A stretch of DNA of 26,004 nucleotides, from contig CAXCDZ010000006.1 of NCBI GenBank assembly GCA_963981525.1, forward strand, positions 1 to 26,004. Direction: 5' to 3'. Shown here piece after piece: positions 13,772-22,067 of this stretch (its first letter is position 1; each line of letters opens with the position of its first letter). The notes under the pieces were generated by a model, which worked only from the letters and a program-made list of their open reading frames with translations, did no database searches and had not been told where the DNA came from. Made by a program: the position numbers and the translations under genes. This DNA comes from CAXCDZ01 sp963981525. Lineage in GTDB: Bacteria > Patescibacteriota > Microgenomatia > UBA1400 > UBA12108.

Positions 13772-14772
13772 GTAATCGCAAAAAAGTCGTTGTAATCGGA
13801 GGTGGCACTGGTACCTTCACGGTCCTCAAAGGACTTAGAGCACATAGCAATCTTGATATCACCGCAGTCGTCACGATGGCAGATGACGGGGGTAGTAACA
13901 GAGTTCTTCGCGATCAGTTTGGCCTCTTGCCAACCAGTGGCATCAGACAATGTATCGTCGCTCTCTCAGAGAAGGAAGGGCTTCTAAGAGAGCTTTTCTC
14001 ATATCGCTACCACAAAGGCACAGGGATCTCAGGCATGACATTTGGCAACCTTTTTATGGCAGCACTCTCCGACATCACAGGTTCTCAAAAAGACTCAATC
14101 GAAGAAACCTGCAAGCTCCTGGGAGTCAGAGGTAATATTTATCCAGTCAGTTACGAGAACACCTCACTAGTAGCAACTTACGAAGATGGCACCGAAGTCC
14201 TAGGAGAACACGATATCGATATTGCCAGTGGCAAAACTGCCAAACAAAGAATCACCAATCTCAGAGCTATTCCCAAGATCTCAATCTCTGAGGAGGCAAA
14301 GAACGCTATCGGGCAAGCCGATTTAATAGTGCTAGGTCCAGGAGATCTCTACACCAACACCATCGCCAACCTCATCGTTACTGGTGTGAGAGAAGTTATT
14401 CAGAAGAGTCCGGCCAAGCTAGTTTTTGTCATGAATCTTATGTCTACCCTCGGAGAGACTTATAACTACAAAGCCTCTGACTATCTAGATGACCTCTCTC
14501 AGTATCTTGATCCAGATCGACCTAATCACATCCTTATCAACAGTGATACTACACTCCCAAATGATATTGCCAAAAAATATGCCTCCGAAGACTCCAGGTC
14601 TGTTCCAGATAATCTAGACGACACTTGGCATCAGGCAAATATTATTCGCACTCCTCTAATTTCTAGTATTACTCCAGAGATACAAAAAGGCGACACTGTC
14701 TCACGCTCCCTCGTCCGGCATGACTCCGATCTGCTGGCCTCCGCAATAGTTTCTCTGCTACAATCCACTTAA
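13768..14772 (+). CDS. yvcK: YvcK/CofD-like (gluconeogenesis factor family) protein
   Basis: 334 residues of the UPF0052/CofD-like family. Motifs: VVVIGGGTGTFTVLKGL (7-23), VVTMADDGGSNRVLRDQFG, LPTSGIRQCIVAL, GNLFMAALSDITGS and LGPGDLYTNTIANLIV, as in YvcK. In Bacillus subtilis YvcK is needed for normal shape under gluconeogenic growth and binds UDP-GlcNAc; in mycobacteria the homologue CuvA supports cell wall growth. Here the gene is between murB and murA, joined by ATGA on one side and TAATG on the other, which argues directly for a role in peptidoglycan precursor supply. An upstream ribosome site GGAGGA is present. CofD lactate transfer is unlikely, since no F420 gene is nearby. Confidence 0.93.
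   Translation: MSNRKKVVVIGGGTGTFTVLKGLRAHSNLDITAVVTMADDGGSNRVLRDQFGLLPTSGIRQCIVALSEKEGLLRELFSYRYHKGTGISGMTFGNLFMAALSDITGSQKDSIEETCKLLGVRGNIYPVSYENTSLVATYEDGTEVLGEHDIDIASGKTAKQRITNLRAIPKISISEEAKNAIGQADLIVLGPGDLYTNTIANLIVTGVREVIQKSPAKLVFVMNLMSTLGETYNYKASDYLDDLSQYLDPDRPNHILINSDTTLPNDIAKKYASEDSRSVPDNLDDTWHQANIIRTPLISSITPEIQKGDTVSRSLVRHDSDLLASAIVSLLQST
14756..14764 (+). promoter_or_regulatory. Extended -10 for a possible leaderless murA transcript
   Basis: TGC-TACAAT ends 7 nt before the murA ATG (14772), so initiation would fall at the start codon. Identical nine bases precede murE. There is no recognisable ribosome site between it and the ATG. Confidence 0.42.
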
Positions 14773-16094
14773 TGGCAACATTCAAAGTCACAGGCGGCAC
14801 CCCACTCAAAGGATCCATCCGTCTCGGTGGCGCCAAGAATGCGAGCTTCAAACTCATGATCGCAGCCGCACTCGGTGAGGGTGAGTCTCGCCTCCTCAAC
14901 ATGAGCAAGATCGGCGACGTCGACACTACATTCAAGACTCTTGACTCACTGGGTGCCAAAGTCAGTAGGCCAGGTGACAATACAGTCTATATCGCCAGTA
15001 ACGGACTTAACGCGGATTCAATCCCTCAGTTCTCAGGTGAGAAGTCACGTGCCTCCACACTATTTGCTGGTATTCTTCTCAACAAAATGGGTCGCGCCGT
15101 CATCCCGCTCCCTGGAGGATGCGCTCTCGGTGCTCGCCCAATCGGTCGCCATCTCGAAGGACTAGAAGCACTCGGCGCCAAGATCATCCCCAACAAGATC
15201 GGTCTAGAAATGATCGCCCCCGACGGATTGCATGGTGCTACTTATACTTTCCCCAAAAAATCTCACACCGGCACAGAATCCCTTCTCCTTGCCGCAGTCC
15301 TAGCACGCGGTGAGACAGTGATCCATAACGCAGGCCTTGAGCCGGAGATCGATGATATGATCGCTTTCCTCAACAAAATGGGAGGTAAGATTGCTCGCAT
15401 TCCAGATTCAGACTCAATCAAGATTACTGGAGTTACTAAGCTCCACGGGGCTACTCATAAGGTCATGCCCGATCGCAACGAAGCTATCTCATATGCCTGT
15501 ATGGCAATCGCCACTAAGGGAGACATCATCGTCGAGAATGCCTGCCCAGACCATCTCACAGCCTTTACCTCTAAGTTAGATGAGGTCGGGGGTAAATATG
15601 AGATCGCAGATTATGGCATGAGATTTTGGTACGAGAAGACACTTCGCGCCGCTGATCTCATCACGACGCCAGAGCCCGGTTTTATGACTGACTGGCAGCC
15701 TCTCTGGACTACCATGATGACCCAAGCTGAGGGAGAGTCCAACATCATCGAAGCCGTCCACAACAACAGACTCATCTTCACAGAAGAGCTAAATAAGATG
15801 GGCGCCAACATCAAGCTCTACGATCCCGAGGTGGATAATCCAGAAGAAACCTACCAGTTCGAGTGGCCCGAGCCACTCCATAACTATCACGCTGCCCGCG
15901 TCATGGGTCCTACTCCGCTCAAAGGTGCTAGGCTCACGGTCCCAGATCTTCGAGGGGGTGCTACTCTTGTCATGGCAGCCATCATTGCTGACGGCGAGTC
16001 CATCATCGACGACGCGAAGGATGAGATCGACCGCGGCTACGCCGACTTTGACGACCGCCTCCGCAATCTTAGTGCCAATATAGAGAGAGTATGA
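14772..16094 (+). CDS. murA: UDP-N-acetylglucosamine 1-carboxyvinyltransferase MurA
   Basis: Transfers enolpyruvate from PEP to UDP-GlcNAc, the committed step of peptidoglycan synthesis. 440 residues, two inside-out alpha/beta barrels. Lys22-Asn23 (GAKNAS) matches the conserved KN pair; SRAST (92-96) carries the conserved arginine; the mobile loop is GGCALGARPI with catalytic Cys117, the residue fosfomycin alkylates. C-terminal half: PDRNEAISYA, TDWQPLWTTMM, DLRGGATLVMAA and DRGYADFDDRL. It starts 1 nt inside the yvcK stop (TAATG) and ends in ATGA shared with the next gene. Nothing suggests loss of function. Confidence 0.97.
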   Translation: MATFKVTGGTPLKGSIRLGGAKNASFKLMIAAALGEGESRLLNMSKIGDVDTTFKTLDSLGAKVSRPGDNTVYIASNGLNADSIPQFSGEKSRASTLFAGILLNKMGRAVIPLPGGCALGARPIGRHLEGLEALGAKIIPNKIGLEMIAPDGLHGATYTFPKKSHTGTESLLLAAVLARGETVIHNAGLEPEIDDMIAFLNKMGGKIARIPDSDSIKITGVTKLHGATHKVMPDRNEAISYACMAIATKGDIIVENACPDHLTAFTSKLDEVGGKYEIADYGMRFWYEKTLRAADLITTPEPGFMTDWQPLWTTMMTQAEGESNIIEAVHNNRLIFTEELNKMGANIKLYDPEVDNPEETYQFEWPEPLHNYHAARVMGPTPLKGARLTVPDLRGGATLVMAAIIADGESIIDDAKDEIDRGYADFDDRLRNLSANIERV

Positions 16095-16393
16095 TCACAA
16101 TCGAAACTCTTCGCGCTCCTCACATCTTTGGCTACGCCATCTTCGACCTCGTCGCAACATTCATTGGGATCTATCTTCTCGCTCCAGTTCTCACTAGAAT
16201 ATTTCTCAAGCTAGGCCTCAATATCCCTCGCTCCAGTTGGCTTATGTTCGCACTCCCTCTCGGGATCATCATCCATCTCCTAGTTGGCAATATTACCCCC
16301 ATGACCCGAGATTTTCTGGATCTGAATGGTCATTTCATGCTCAAGATTCTCATCATCGCCCTCACTATTCTTGGCGTCCGAGGGATCAAGTAG
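16091..16393 (+). CDS. Small three-helix membrane protein of unknown function
   Basis: A 100-residue, very hydrophobic protein with about three membrane helices (roughly 12-34, 48-66, 82-97) and a conserved-looking loop PMTRDFLDLNGHF between helices 2 and 3. No named family is recognised and no catalytic motif is obvious. It starts on ATGA shared with murA and lies 15 nt before dgkA, so it is translated with murA and sits among lipid carrier genes (dgkA, mraY). A role with undecaprenyl phosphate or the wall synthesis complex is possible but is inference from position only. Confidence 0.75.
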   Translation: MITIETLRAPHIFGYAIFDLVATFIGIYLLAPVLTRIFLKLGLNIPRSSWLMFALPLGIIIHLLVGNITPMTRDFLDLNGHFMLKILIIALTILGVRGIK

Positions 16394-16395
16394 GG

Positions 16396-16401
16396 TATAC
16401 T
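16396..16401 (+). promoter_or_regulatory. Possible -10 before dgkA
   Basis: TATACT ends 7 nt before the dgkA ATG in a 15-nt gap with no ribosome site. The best -35, TTGGCG, gives an overlong spacer (19 bp). Confidence 0.35.
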
Positions 16402-16408
16402 AATCCCT

Positions 16409-16756
16409 ATGCGACATCACACAATCTCATTCAAGAATGCATTCACGGGCATCTACACTGCCACCCGCACCCAGACCAATATCCGCATTCACCTTATCGC
16501 GACCATCACTGTCTTTCTTGCCAGCGTCTATTACCGAGTCTCCCTCACCGAGGGGCTGATCTTGATTCTCACGATCGCCTCAGTCTTTGTCGCCGAGATG
16601 TTTAACACCGCAATCGAGTTCCTCTCAGACGCAGTCACTCTGGAGCATAACGAGCTCATCGGTCACGCCAAAGACGTCTCAGCCGGTGCCGTCCTATTCT
16701 CTGCCATTCTCGCACTCTCCGTTGGATTACTAATATTTCTCCCCAAGATTATATGA
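16409..16756 (+). CDS. dgkA: Undecaprenol kinase / diacylglycerol kinase (DgkA family)
   Basis: A 115-residue integral membrane kinase with three helices. The family signature is clear: the N-terminal amphipathic part with FKNAFTGIYTATRTQTNIRIH, EMFNTAIE (63-70) and the nucleotide-site motif HAKDVSAGAVL (86-96). Gram-positive members phosphorylate undecaprenol, whereas E. coli DgkA prefers diacylglycerol. Next to mraY (ATGA overlap), undecaprenol is the likely substrate, recycling the lipid carrier for lipid I synthesis. Length and motifs are normal. Confidence 0.92.
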   Translation: MRHHTISFKNAFTGIYTATRTQTNIRIHLIATITVFLASVYYRVSLTEGLILILTIASVFVAEMFNTAIEFLSDAVTLEHNELIGHAKDVSAGAVLFSAILALSVGLLIFLPKII

Positions 16757-17781
16757 CCACACTCCTAGGATTTCTCCTTTTCTCCTTCACTATTAATGCA
16801 GCTCTCATCGTTCCCTTTATCGATCTCTTGTACAGATTCAGATTCCAACGCCCAGGGCGCAACTCCTCTGATTTTCTCGGTGGTATCAACAAGATGTTTA
16901 ACAGACTTCACAAAGCAAAGGCTGGCACTCCAGTCGGTGGCGGGCTCCTGATTATTATCTCCACTACGGTTCTCTTTATGATCGTTATCTCTCTCCTTCG
17001 CCTCATCGGCGCTGATATGAGCTCAGTCTATCCATTTAATCTAGAGGTCAACATCATTGTCGCGACCTTCGTGCTTTTTGGACTCTTGGGACTATACGAC
17101 GATGTGGTCAAGTTCTTTCCAGATAAAAAGAAAAGTGTCGGCATCTCTTGGCGCGCCAAGTTAGCGGGTCAGCTCATTCTAGGCCTAGGGATAGGTTGGT
17201 ACATGTTCCAGATGATGGGTATTAGCATCATTAACATTCCTTTTTTTGGTGTCGCTGATTTGGGCTGGATCTTTGTTCCTTTTGCCGCGGTAGTGATCAG
17301 TCTCTTTAGTAATGCCGTTAACATCACCGACGGACTCGATGGCCTCGCTGGCGGGGTCCTCATGATCACGCTCTTCGCGCTCCTCATTCTCGGCTCCACC
17401 ATCCTCGACATGCCAACCACTCTCTTTATTGCTCTCTGGCTCGGTGGGATCATGGCTTTTCTCTACTTCAACACCTATCCAGCCAGAATCTTTATGGGAG
17501 ATGTTGGCGCTCTCTCATTTGGCGCCACCTTGGCCGTGATAGGACTCCTCTACGGCAAGATCATCGCCGTCGCCATCATTGGTGGGGTATTTATTCTAGA
17601 GTTTGCGACTTCTGCCATTCAGATGTTTGGCAAGCGCTATCTTGGTCGTCGCCTCCTCCCACTCTCTCCTTTCCACCTCTTTCTCCAGTCAGTTGGCTGG
17701 GAAGAGCCCAAGGTCGTGACTCGAGCCTGGCTCGCTGGCATAGTTCTTGCGGTCTTTGGGCTCTGGTTAGCCTTTCTCTGA
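16753..17781 (+). CDS. mraY: Phospho-N-acetylmuramoyl-pentapeptide transferase MraY
   Basis: Couples UDP-MurNAc-peptide to undecaprenyl phosphate, making lipid I. 342 residues, about ten membrane helices. Catalytic elements: AGTPVGGGLL near residue 57-66, the Asp pair D116-D117 (LGLYDDVVK), N190 and D193/D196 in NAVNITDGLDGLAGG, and D250 in FMGDVGALSFG. The usual HHH motif in MAPIHHHFE..GW is degenerate: the aligned sequence is LSPFHLFLQSVGWEEP, keeping only the first His (308), with Leu309 and Phe310 in place of the others. Loops near residues 35-60 also differ from standard MraY. Position and the other motifs make MraY much more likely than WecA or TagO. The stop overlaps the murI ATG (TGATG). 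Confidence 0.92.
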   Translation: MTTLLGFLLFSFTINAALIVPFIDLLYRFRFQRPGRNSSDFLGGINKMFNRLHKAKAGTPVGGGLLIIISTTVLFMIVISLLRLIGADMSSVYPFNLEVNIIVATFVLFGLLGLYDDVVKFFPDKKKSVGISWRAKLAGQLILGLGIGWYMFQMMGISIINIPFFGVADLGWIFVPFAAVVISLFSNAVNITDGLDGLAGGVLMITLFALLILGSTILDMPTTLFIALWLGGIMAFLYFNTYPARIFMGDVGALSFGATLAVIGLLYGKIIAVAIIGGVFILEFATSAIQMFGKRYLGRRLLPLSPFHLFLQSVGWEEPKVVTRAWLAGIVLAVFGLWLAFL

Positions 17782-18530
17782 TGCAACAACAACCGCTCAT
17801 TGTTTTTGATTCTGGCATCGGGGGATTGTCAATTCTTCGCGCAATTATGGAGTCAGAGATTCGCTCTCCCATTCTCTATCTCGCAGATCAGGCTAATTTC
17901 CCCTACGGCAATAAGGATGAGTCTTGGATAGAATCTAGGCTTATTCAGGTTGCTAATTGGGCACGATCTCGTGAGCCTCTCGCAGTTATTATTGCCTGCA
18001 ATACTGCCACAGTTAATGGTATAGAAAAGTTTCGCACACTCCTAGATTGCCCAGTAGTCGGAGTCGAGCCTATTATCAAGCCGCTTGCGCAGTTTGATCA
18101 TCCTCTTCTTCTTGCTACCTCCGCCACTCTTGACGCTGATCGTACTCAGGATCTCCTCACCACTCATAATCCATCCATCTCCACTCTTTGTCCAAGCGGA
18201 TTAGTCCAGGCAATAGAAGACATGGATCAGGAAACCGTCAAAAAAATCATTCACACTCTTGCCCCAGTGATTAAGGAGCACCACATCGACTCGATCGGTC
18301 TCTCCTGCACTCATTATCCGCTGGTCAAAGATCTATTTCGTAATCAATATCCAGATCTCACTCTCCTTGATCCTGCCAAAGCTGTTGTTAAGAGACTTCT
18401 CTCCCTCTTCCCCAGCCACAAAACTTTTGCCTCCCTCGAATTTCTCACTACCGGTAATCCACAAACTCTCCAAAATCAAGTAAAATACTACCTAAATATT
18501 GGAGTACAGACAAACAAGGTTAGTTTATGA
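17781..18530 (+). CDS. murI: Glutamate racemase MurI
   Basis: Interconverts L- and D-glutamate, supplying the D-Glu that MurD adds. 249 residues. Both catalytic cysteines are present: Cys73 in ACNTAT and Cys176 in LSCTHYPL, with Asp10-Ser11 in FDSGIGGLS and PYG (41-43) in the substrate site. Located between mraY and murD, with TGATG and ATGA junctions, the enzyme is directly next to its user gene. Confidence 0.95.
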   Translation: MQQQPLIVFDSGIGGLSILRAIMESEIRSPILYLADQANFPYGNKDESWIESRLIQVANWARSREPLAVIIACNTATVNGIEKFRTLLDCPVVGVEPIIKPLAQFDHPLLLATSATLDADRTQDLLTTHNPSISTLCPSGLVQAIEDMDQETVKKIIHTLAPVIKEHHIDSIGLSCTHYPLVKDLFRNQYPDLTLLDPAKAVVKRLLSLFPSHKTFASLEFLTTGNPQTLQNQVKYYLNIGVQTNKVSL

Positions 18531-19876
18531 GCTTTGCAGATGAGGTAAAAGGTAAAAAAGTTCTCGTTTTTGGCTTAGGTTTGCAGGGTGGTGGGGTAGG
18601 GGACGCGCTTTGGCTTATTAAGCACGGCGCAACAGTTAGAGTCACAGATCTCAAGTCAGAAGACGAGCTAGAGGACTCTCTGGCCAAGCTCCCCGACAAC
18701 ATCTCCCACTCACTAGGTCAGCATCTTGACGAGGATATTGAGTGGGCCGACATCATTATCAAAAACCCAGGGGTCCCCGACTCACAGCCTCAGATCACGC
18801 TCGCTAGAGAACTCGGCAAGCCAGTTTTTACCAGCATCGCCCTCGTCGTCAAAGAAGCTAGGGACAAAACCATCGGCATCACGGGTACTAGGGGTAAGTC
18901 CACTACCACCGAACTCACCTACTCCCTCCTCAACTCGCTCTTCCCCGGCGAGATTATCAAGGGTGGTAATATTCCTGGCACTTCTGGACTGCAGCTACTC
19001 GACCAGCTTGCAGATGTTAAATATCTCGTTCTCGAACTCTCCTCATTTCAGCTCACTAACTTCCATGATCACCAGCTCTCCCCTCGTTATAGTATCCTCA
19101 CCAACATCTATCCTGATCATCTCAATCGCTATGAGGATATGGAGGCCTACCAACACGACAAATCAGCAATCTACGCATACCAAAACTCCACAGATTTTCT
19201 TATCTATAACCAGACCAATCAGATCGCAGCCTCGATGGCTTCCTCCGCACCTGGCAAGCTCATTCCATTCGAGAGCTCCACTCTCCCCGACTTGACTCTC
19301 CAGCTACCCGGTGAGCACAATAGAGAGAACGTTGCTGCAGTATATGAGCTCGCCAAGATTCTTGATCTAGATCTGGCCAGCTTCAAAGAAGTCGCAGAGG
19401 AATTCTCCTCAGTTCCGTTCAGACTAGAACTCATTCGGGAGCTAGATGGAGTCCGATACTACAACGACTCCACCTCCACGACCCCCACTGCCACCATCAA
19501 AGCTCTCTCCTCCTTCTCTTCCCCCACAGTTCTCATTCTTGGAGGTGACCAAAAACATCTCCCAACTGACGACCTGATTACTGCGCTCAAGGATTCCCTG
19601 AACCTCACGGACATAATTCTGCTTGGCTCACACAATATTCCCGAGTTTACAAGCAAGCTTACCAATTCCTGTGGTGATCTTATTCGCTCTCAGGTCAACT
19701 CCATGGTTGAGGCAGTCAGTGACGCAACCTCAGCTGTCCAGGAAGGCGGTATCGTTCTTCTCTCGCCTGGTTTTGCATCCTTTGATCTTTTCGAGAACGA
19801 GTTTGACCGAGGGCGCCAGTTTAATCAGGCTGTTAAGTCTCTTAACTTAATATCTGCATCATCACTGGATCACTGA
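18527..19876 (+). CDS. murD: UDP-N-acetylmuramoyl-L-alanine--D-glutamate ligase MurD
   Basis: Adds D-glutamate to UDP-MurNAc-L-Ala. 449 residues, three Mur ligase domains: an N-terminal Rossmann domain (VLVFGLGLQGGGVGDAL, KNPGVPDS), an ATP loop at 120-125 (GTRGKS followed by TTTEL), central ELSSFQL and TNIYPDHLNRY, C-terminal LPGEHNRENVAA, YNDSTSTTP, LILGGDQKH and SPGFASFDLFENEFDRGRQF. The loop has Arg where most MurD have Asn (GTNGKS). Start ATG 18527 overlaps murI by 4 nt. The 29 nt before ftsW are the longest gap since dgkA. Confidence 0.96.
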   Translation: MSFADEVKGKKVLVFGLGLQGGGVGDALWLIKHGATVRVTDLKSEDELEDSLAKLPDNISHSLGQHLDEDIEWADIIIKNPGVPDSQPQITLARELGKPVFTSIALVVKEARDKTIGITGTRGKSTTTELTYSLLNSLFPGEIIKGGNIPGTSGLQLLDQLADVKYLVLELSSFQLTNFHDHQLSPRYSILTNIYPDHLNRYEDMEAYQHDKSAIYAYQNSTDFLIYNQTNQIAASMASSAPGKLIPFESSTLPDLTLQLPGEHNRENVAAVYELAKILDLDLASFKEVAEEFSSVPFRLELIRELDGVRYYNDSTSTTPTATIKALSSFSSPTVLILGGDQKHLPTDDLITALKDSLNLTDIILLGSHNIPEFTSKLTNSCGDLIRSQVNSMVEAVSDATSAVQEGGIVLLSPGFASFDLFENEFDRGRQFNQAVKSLNLISASSLDH

Positions 19877-19905
19877 ATCCACGGGAATACTGAGAAACTG
19901 AATAT

Positions 19906-20985
19906 ATGAAAAAGATCTCCCTCTCTCTCTTTTCTCGAGTTTTTCTCACCACTATTGCATTACTGATATTCGGCCTCGTCATGATCTACTCTGCCTCCGT
20001 CTCTGAGGCACTGCGCGATTTTGGTAGTAAGTGGCACTTTGTTCTTCTTCAACTCAAATGGGGCGGGATAGGACTTATGCTTATGCTTATCGCTAGCAGA
20101 ATCCCGATGCGGACCTGGCAACGTCTTGCCCCAGTCCTTCTCTTGGGTGGTCTTGTTCTCCTTCTTTTGGTCGCGATCCCTGGGATCGGTACGCGTGTTC
20201 AGGGTGCCAGGCGTTGGCTCATTCTCCCGGGCTTTAGTTTCCAACCTGCCGAACTTATGAAGCTGATCCAGGTAATCTACCTCGCTTCTTGGCTCAAGGA
20301 TAAAAGGGTCTCACTTGGTCATTTTCTAGCTTACATCGGTGTTGTGGGGGGGCTCATCATGCTCGAGCCAGATATGGGTACTACTCTCGTGATCACCACT
20401 CTCTCAGTCGCAATCTATTTTCTTGCCGGATACGAACTCTCCAACTTGCTCATCATTGGCGCTTCTGGCCTCGTCGCCGCACTAATCGCAATCCTGGCCG
20501 CTCCGTACAGATTAGCCAGGGTCACCACCTTTCTTGATCCCAGCAAGGATCCTCTCGGCAGCTCCTATCATATTCGGCAGGTAATTCTCGCACTTGGTTC
20601 TGGCGGGATAGTTGGTCTCGGGATTGGTCAGTCCAAGCAAAAATACGAGTATCTCCCCGAATCCACCACCGACTCAATCTTTGCCGTAGTTGGTGAGGAG
20701 CTCGGCTTTATTGGCGCCATCATCCTGATTCTAGTTTTTGCATATCTTGTTTACCTGATCTTTCGCGTTGCCTCGCGAGCTCGTAGTCCTTTCTCCTCAC
20801 TTCTTGCAGCAGGAGTAGGTTCGTGGTTTGCTCTCCAGGTAGTGCTCAACTTGGCCGCCATGGTCGCACTCACCCCGCTCACCGGAATCCCCCTTCCTTT
20901 GGTATCATATGGAGGATCAGCTCTCGTGACCATGCTTATTGGCATTGGACTCGTACTCGGAGTTGCTCGGGAGGAAAGGCTATGA
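19906..20985 (+). CDS. ftsW: SEDS peptidoglycan glycosyltransferase FtsW
   Basis: Polymerises lipid II into septal glycan strands with FtsI. 359 residues, about ten membrane helices. SEDS signatures: GARRWL (100-105), QPAELMK (113-119), EPDMGTT (154-160), the extracellular loop TTDSIFAVVGEELGF with conserved acidic residues, and TGIPLPLVSYGGSAL near the end. FtsW rather than RodA is inferred from its place between murD and murG. The stop shares ATGA with murG. The window shows one SEDS and one class B PBP, a single matching synthase pair. Confidence 0.95.
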   Translation: MKKISLSLFSRVFLTTIALLIFGLVMIYSASVSEALRDFGSKWHFVLLQLKWGGIGLMLMLIASRIPMRTWQRLAPVLLLGGLVLLLLVAIPGIGTRVQGARRWLILPGFSFQPAELMKLIQVIYLASWLKDKRVSLGHFLAYIGVVGGLIMLEPDMGTTLVITTLSVAIYFLAGYELSNLLIIGASGLVAALIAILAAPYRLARVTTFLDPSKDPLGSSYHIRQVILALGSGGIVGLGIGQSKQKYEYLPESTTDSIFAVVGEELGFIGAIILILVFAYLVYLIFRVASRARSPFSSLLAAGVGSWFALQVVLNLAAMVALTPLTGIPLPLVSYGGSALVTMLIGIGLVLGVAREERL

Positions 20986-22067
20986 AAAGATTCCACATCG
21001 TGATCACGGGTGGTCACCACAACTCAGCACTCGTCGTCGCTCAGGAGCTAGTTAAGTTGGGCCACAAGGTTACCTGGATAGGGCACAGGCAAGCTGCCTC
21101 AGGTGACACCCATGACTCTGCTGAGTACGTCGAGGTTACTGCCGCGAATTTACCTTTTTATAATCTTCGTGCCGGCAAACTCAACCTGCACTCTGGACTA
21201 GCTGGCCTGATCAAGTTCCCTCTTGGGCTTATTCAATCCTCTCAGCTTCTTAGTAATCTCAATCCAGATGCAGTCCTTAGTTTTGGGGGATATCTTGGTC
21301 TCACCGTCGCACTCACTGCCCGAGCTCGGAGTATTCCAGTCTTTTTGCACGAACAGACCGTCATCGCCGGCAAAGCCAACAAGCTAACTGCCAACTTCGC
21401 TCGTCGAATTTACTTAACCTGGGAGTCATCTCGCAAGTTCTTCTCCGCGCAGGATGTCCAAGTTGTCGGACTCCCACTTCGCGCCTCGATCCTCAATCCC
21501 CAAAAAACCAAGTTATTCAAAAACTCCCTTCCCACCATTCTGGTCTTGGGTGGCAAGCAAGGTTCCCACATCATTAATAAACTGGTCTTGCGCAATCTAG
21601 AATCGCTTCTTGCCAAATACAACATCATTCATCAGCTTGGCACCTCTAGCGTTACTGGTGACTATCAGATGGCATTGAGTAAAAAAGACTCACTCCCAGA
21701 GGAGATTGCCGCGCGCTATCAGCCAGAAGGATACATCGGTGAGAGTGAGATCGGCTCACTTCTTGCTAGTTGCGATCTCTACATGGGTAGGTCCGGGGCA
21801 CACATTACCTACGAGCTTGGTATGCTTAGGGTAAGGTCTGTCCTTATTCCTTTCCGACATACTCATGGTAATGAGCAGGTCAAAAACGCCAAGTATCTCG
21901 CACAGTCGGGCCTTGCGACCATTCTCCCGCAGAGCAAACTCACACTCAGCAGCGTAGTAGAGGCAATTACCAAATCTCTTAGCGATCCCTCACCAGACCC
22001 TCTTCCATTACCACATGATGCCACCACACTCCTAGTCGAGGATCTGCTCAATGCGCTCACGCTCTAA
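20982..22067 (+). CDS. murG: UDP-GlcNAc:lipid I N-acetylglucosaminyltransferase MurG
   Basis: Adds GlcNAc to lipid I, forming lipid II, at the cytoplasmic membrane face. 361 residues, GT-B fold (family GT28). The N-terminal glycine loop reads ITGGHHNSALVVA (8-20) instead of the usual GGTGGHxxPA; then SFGGYLG, FLHEQTVIAGKANK, VLGGKQGSHIIN, and the UDP-GlcNAc site GRSGAHITYELGML with IPFRHTHGNEQVKNA. Start ATG 20982 is chosen for ATGA with ftsW and a strong GGAGGAAAGG ribosome site; the longer frame from 20823 runs inside ftsW and encodes no MurG sequence. The altered first loop is the only departure seen. Confidence 0.92.
   Translation: MKRFHIVITGGHHNSALVVAQELVKLGHKVTWIGHRQAASGDTHDSAEYVEVTAANLPFYNLRAGKLNLHSGLAGLIKFPLGLIQSSQLLSNLNPDAVLSFGGYLGLTVALTARARSIPVFLHEQTVIAGKANKLTANFARRIYLTWESSRKFFSAQDVQVVGLPLRASILNPQKTKLFKNSLPTILVLGGKQGSHIINKLVLRNLESLLAKYNIIHQLGTSSVTGDYQMALSKKDSLPEEIAARYQPEGYIGESEIGSLLASCDLYMGRSGAHITYELGMLRVRSVLIPFRHTHGNEQVKNAKYLAQSGLATILPQSKLTLSSVVEAITKSLSDPSPDPLPLPHDATTLLVEDLLNALTL

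Noticed and set aside
20823..20981. Longer murG start inside ftsW
   Set aside because: It is an out-of-frame read of conserved FtsW sequence; ATG 20982 has a strong ribosome site and an ATGA junction.
21833..21845. AAGGTCTGTCCTT in murG as a fourth copy of the palindromic repeat
   Set aside because: It has a central mismatch, so it is not a full palindrome, and it encodes RSVL at a position where MurG homologues normally have similar residues. Chance similarity is the simpler reading.
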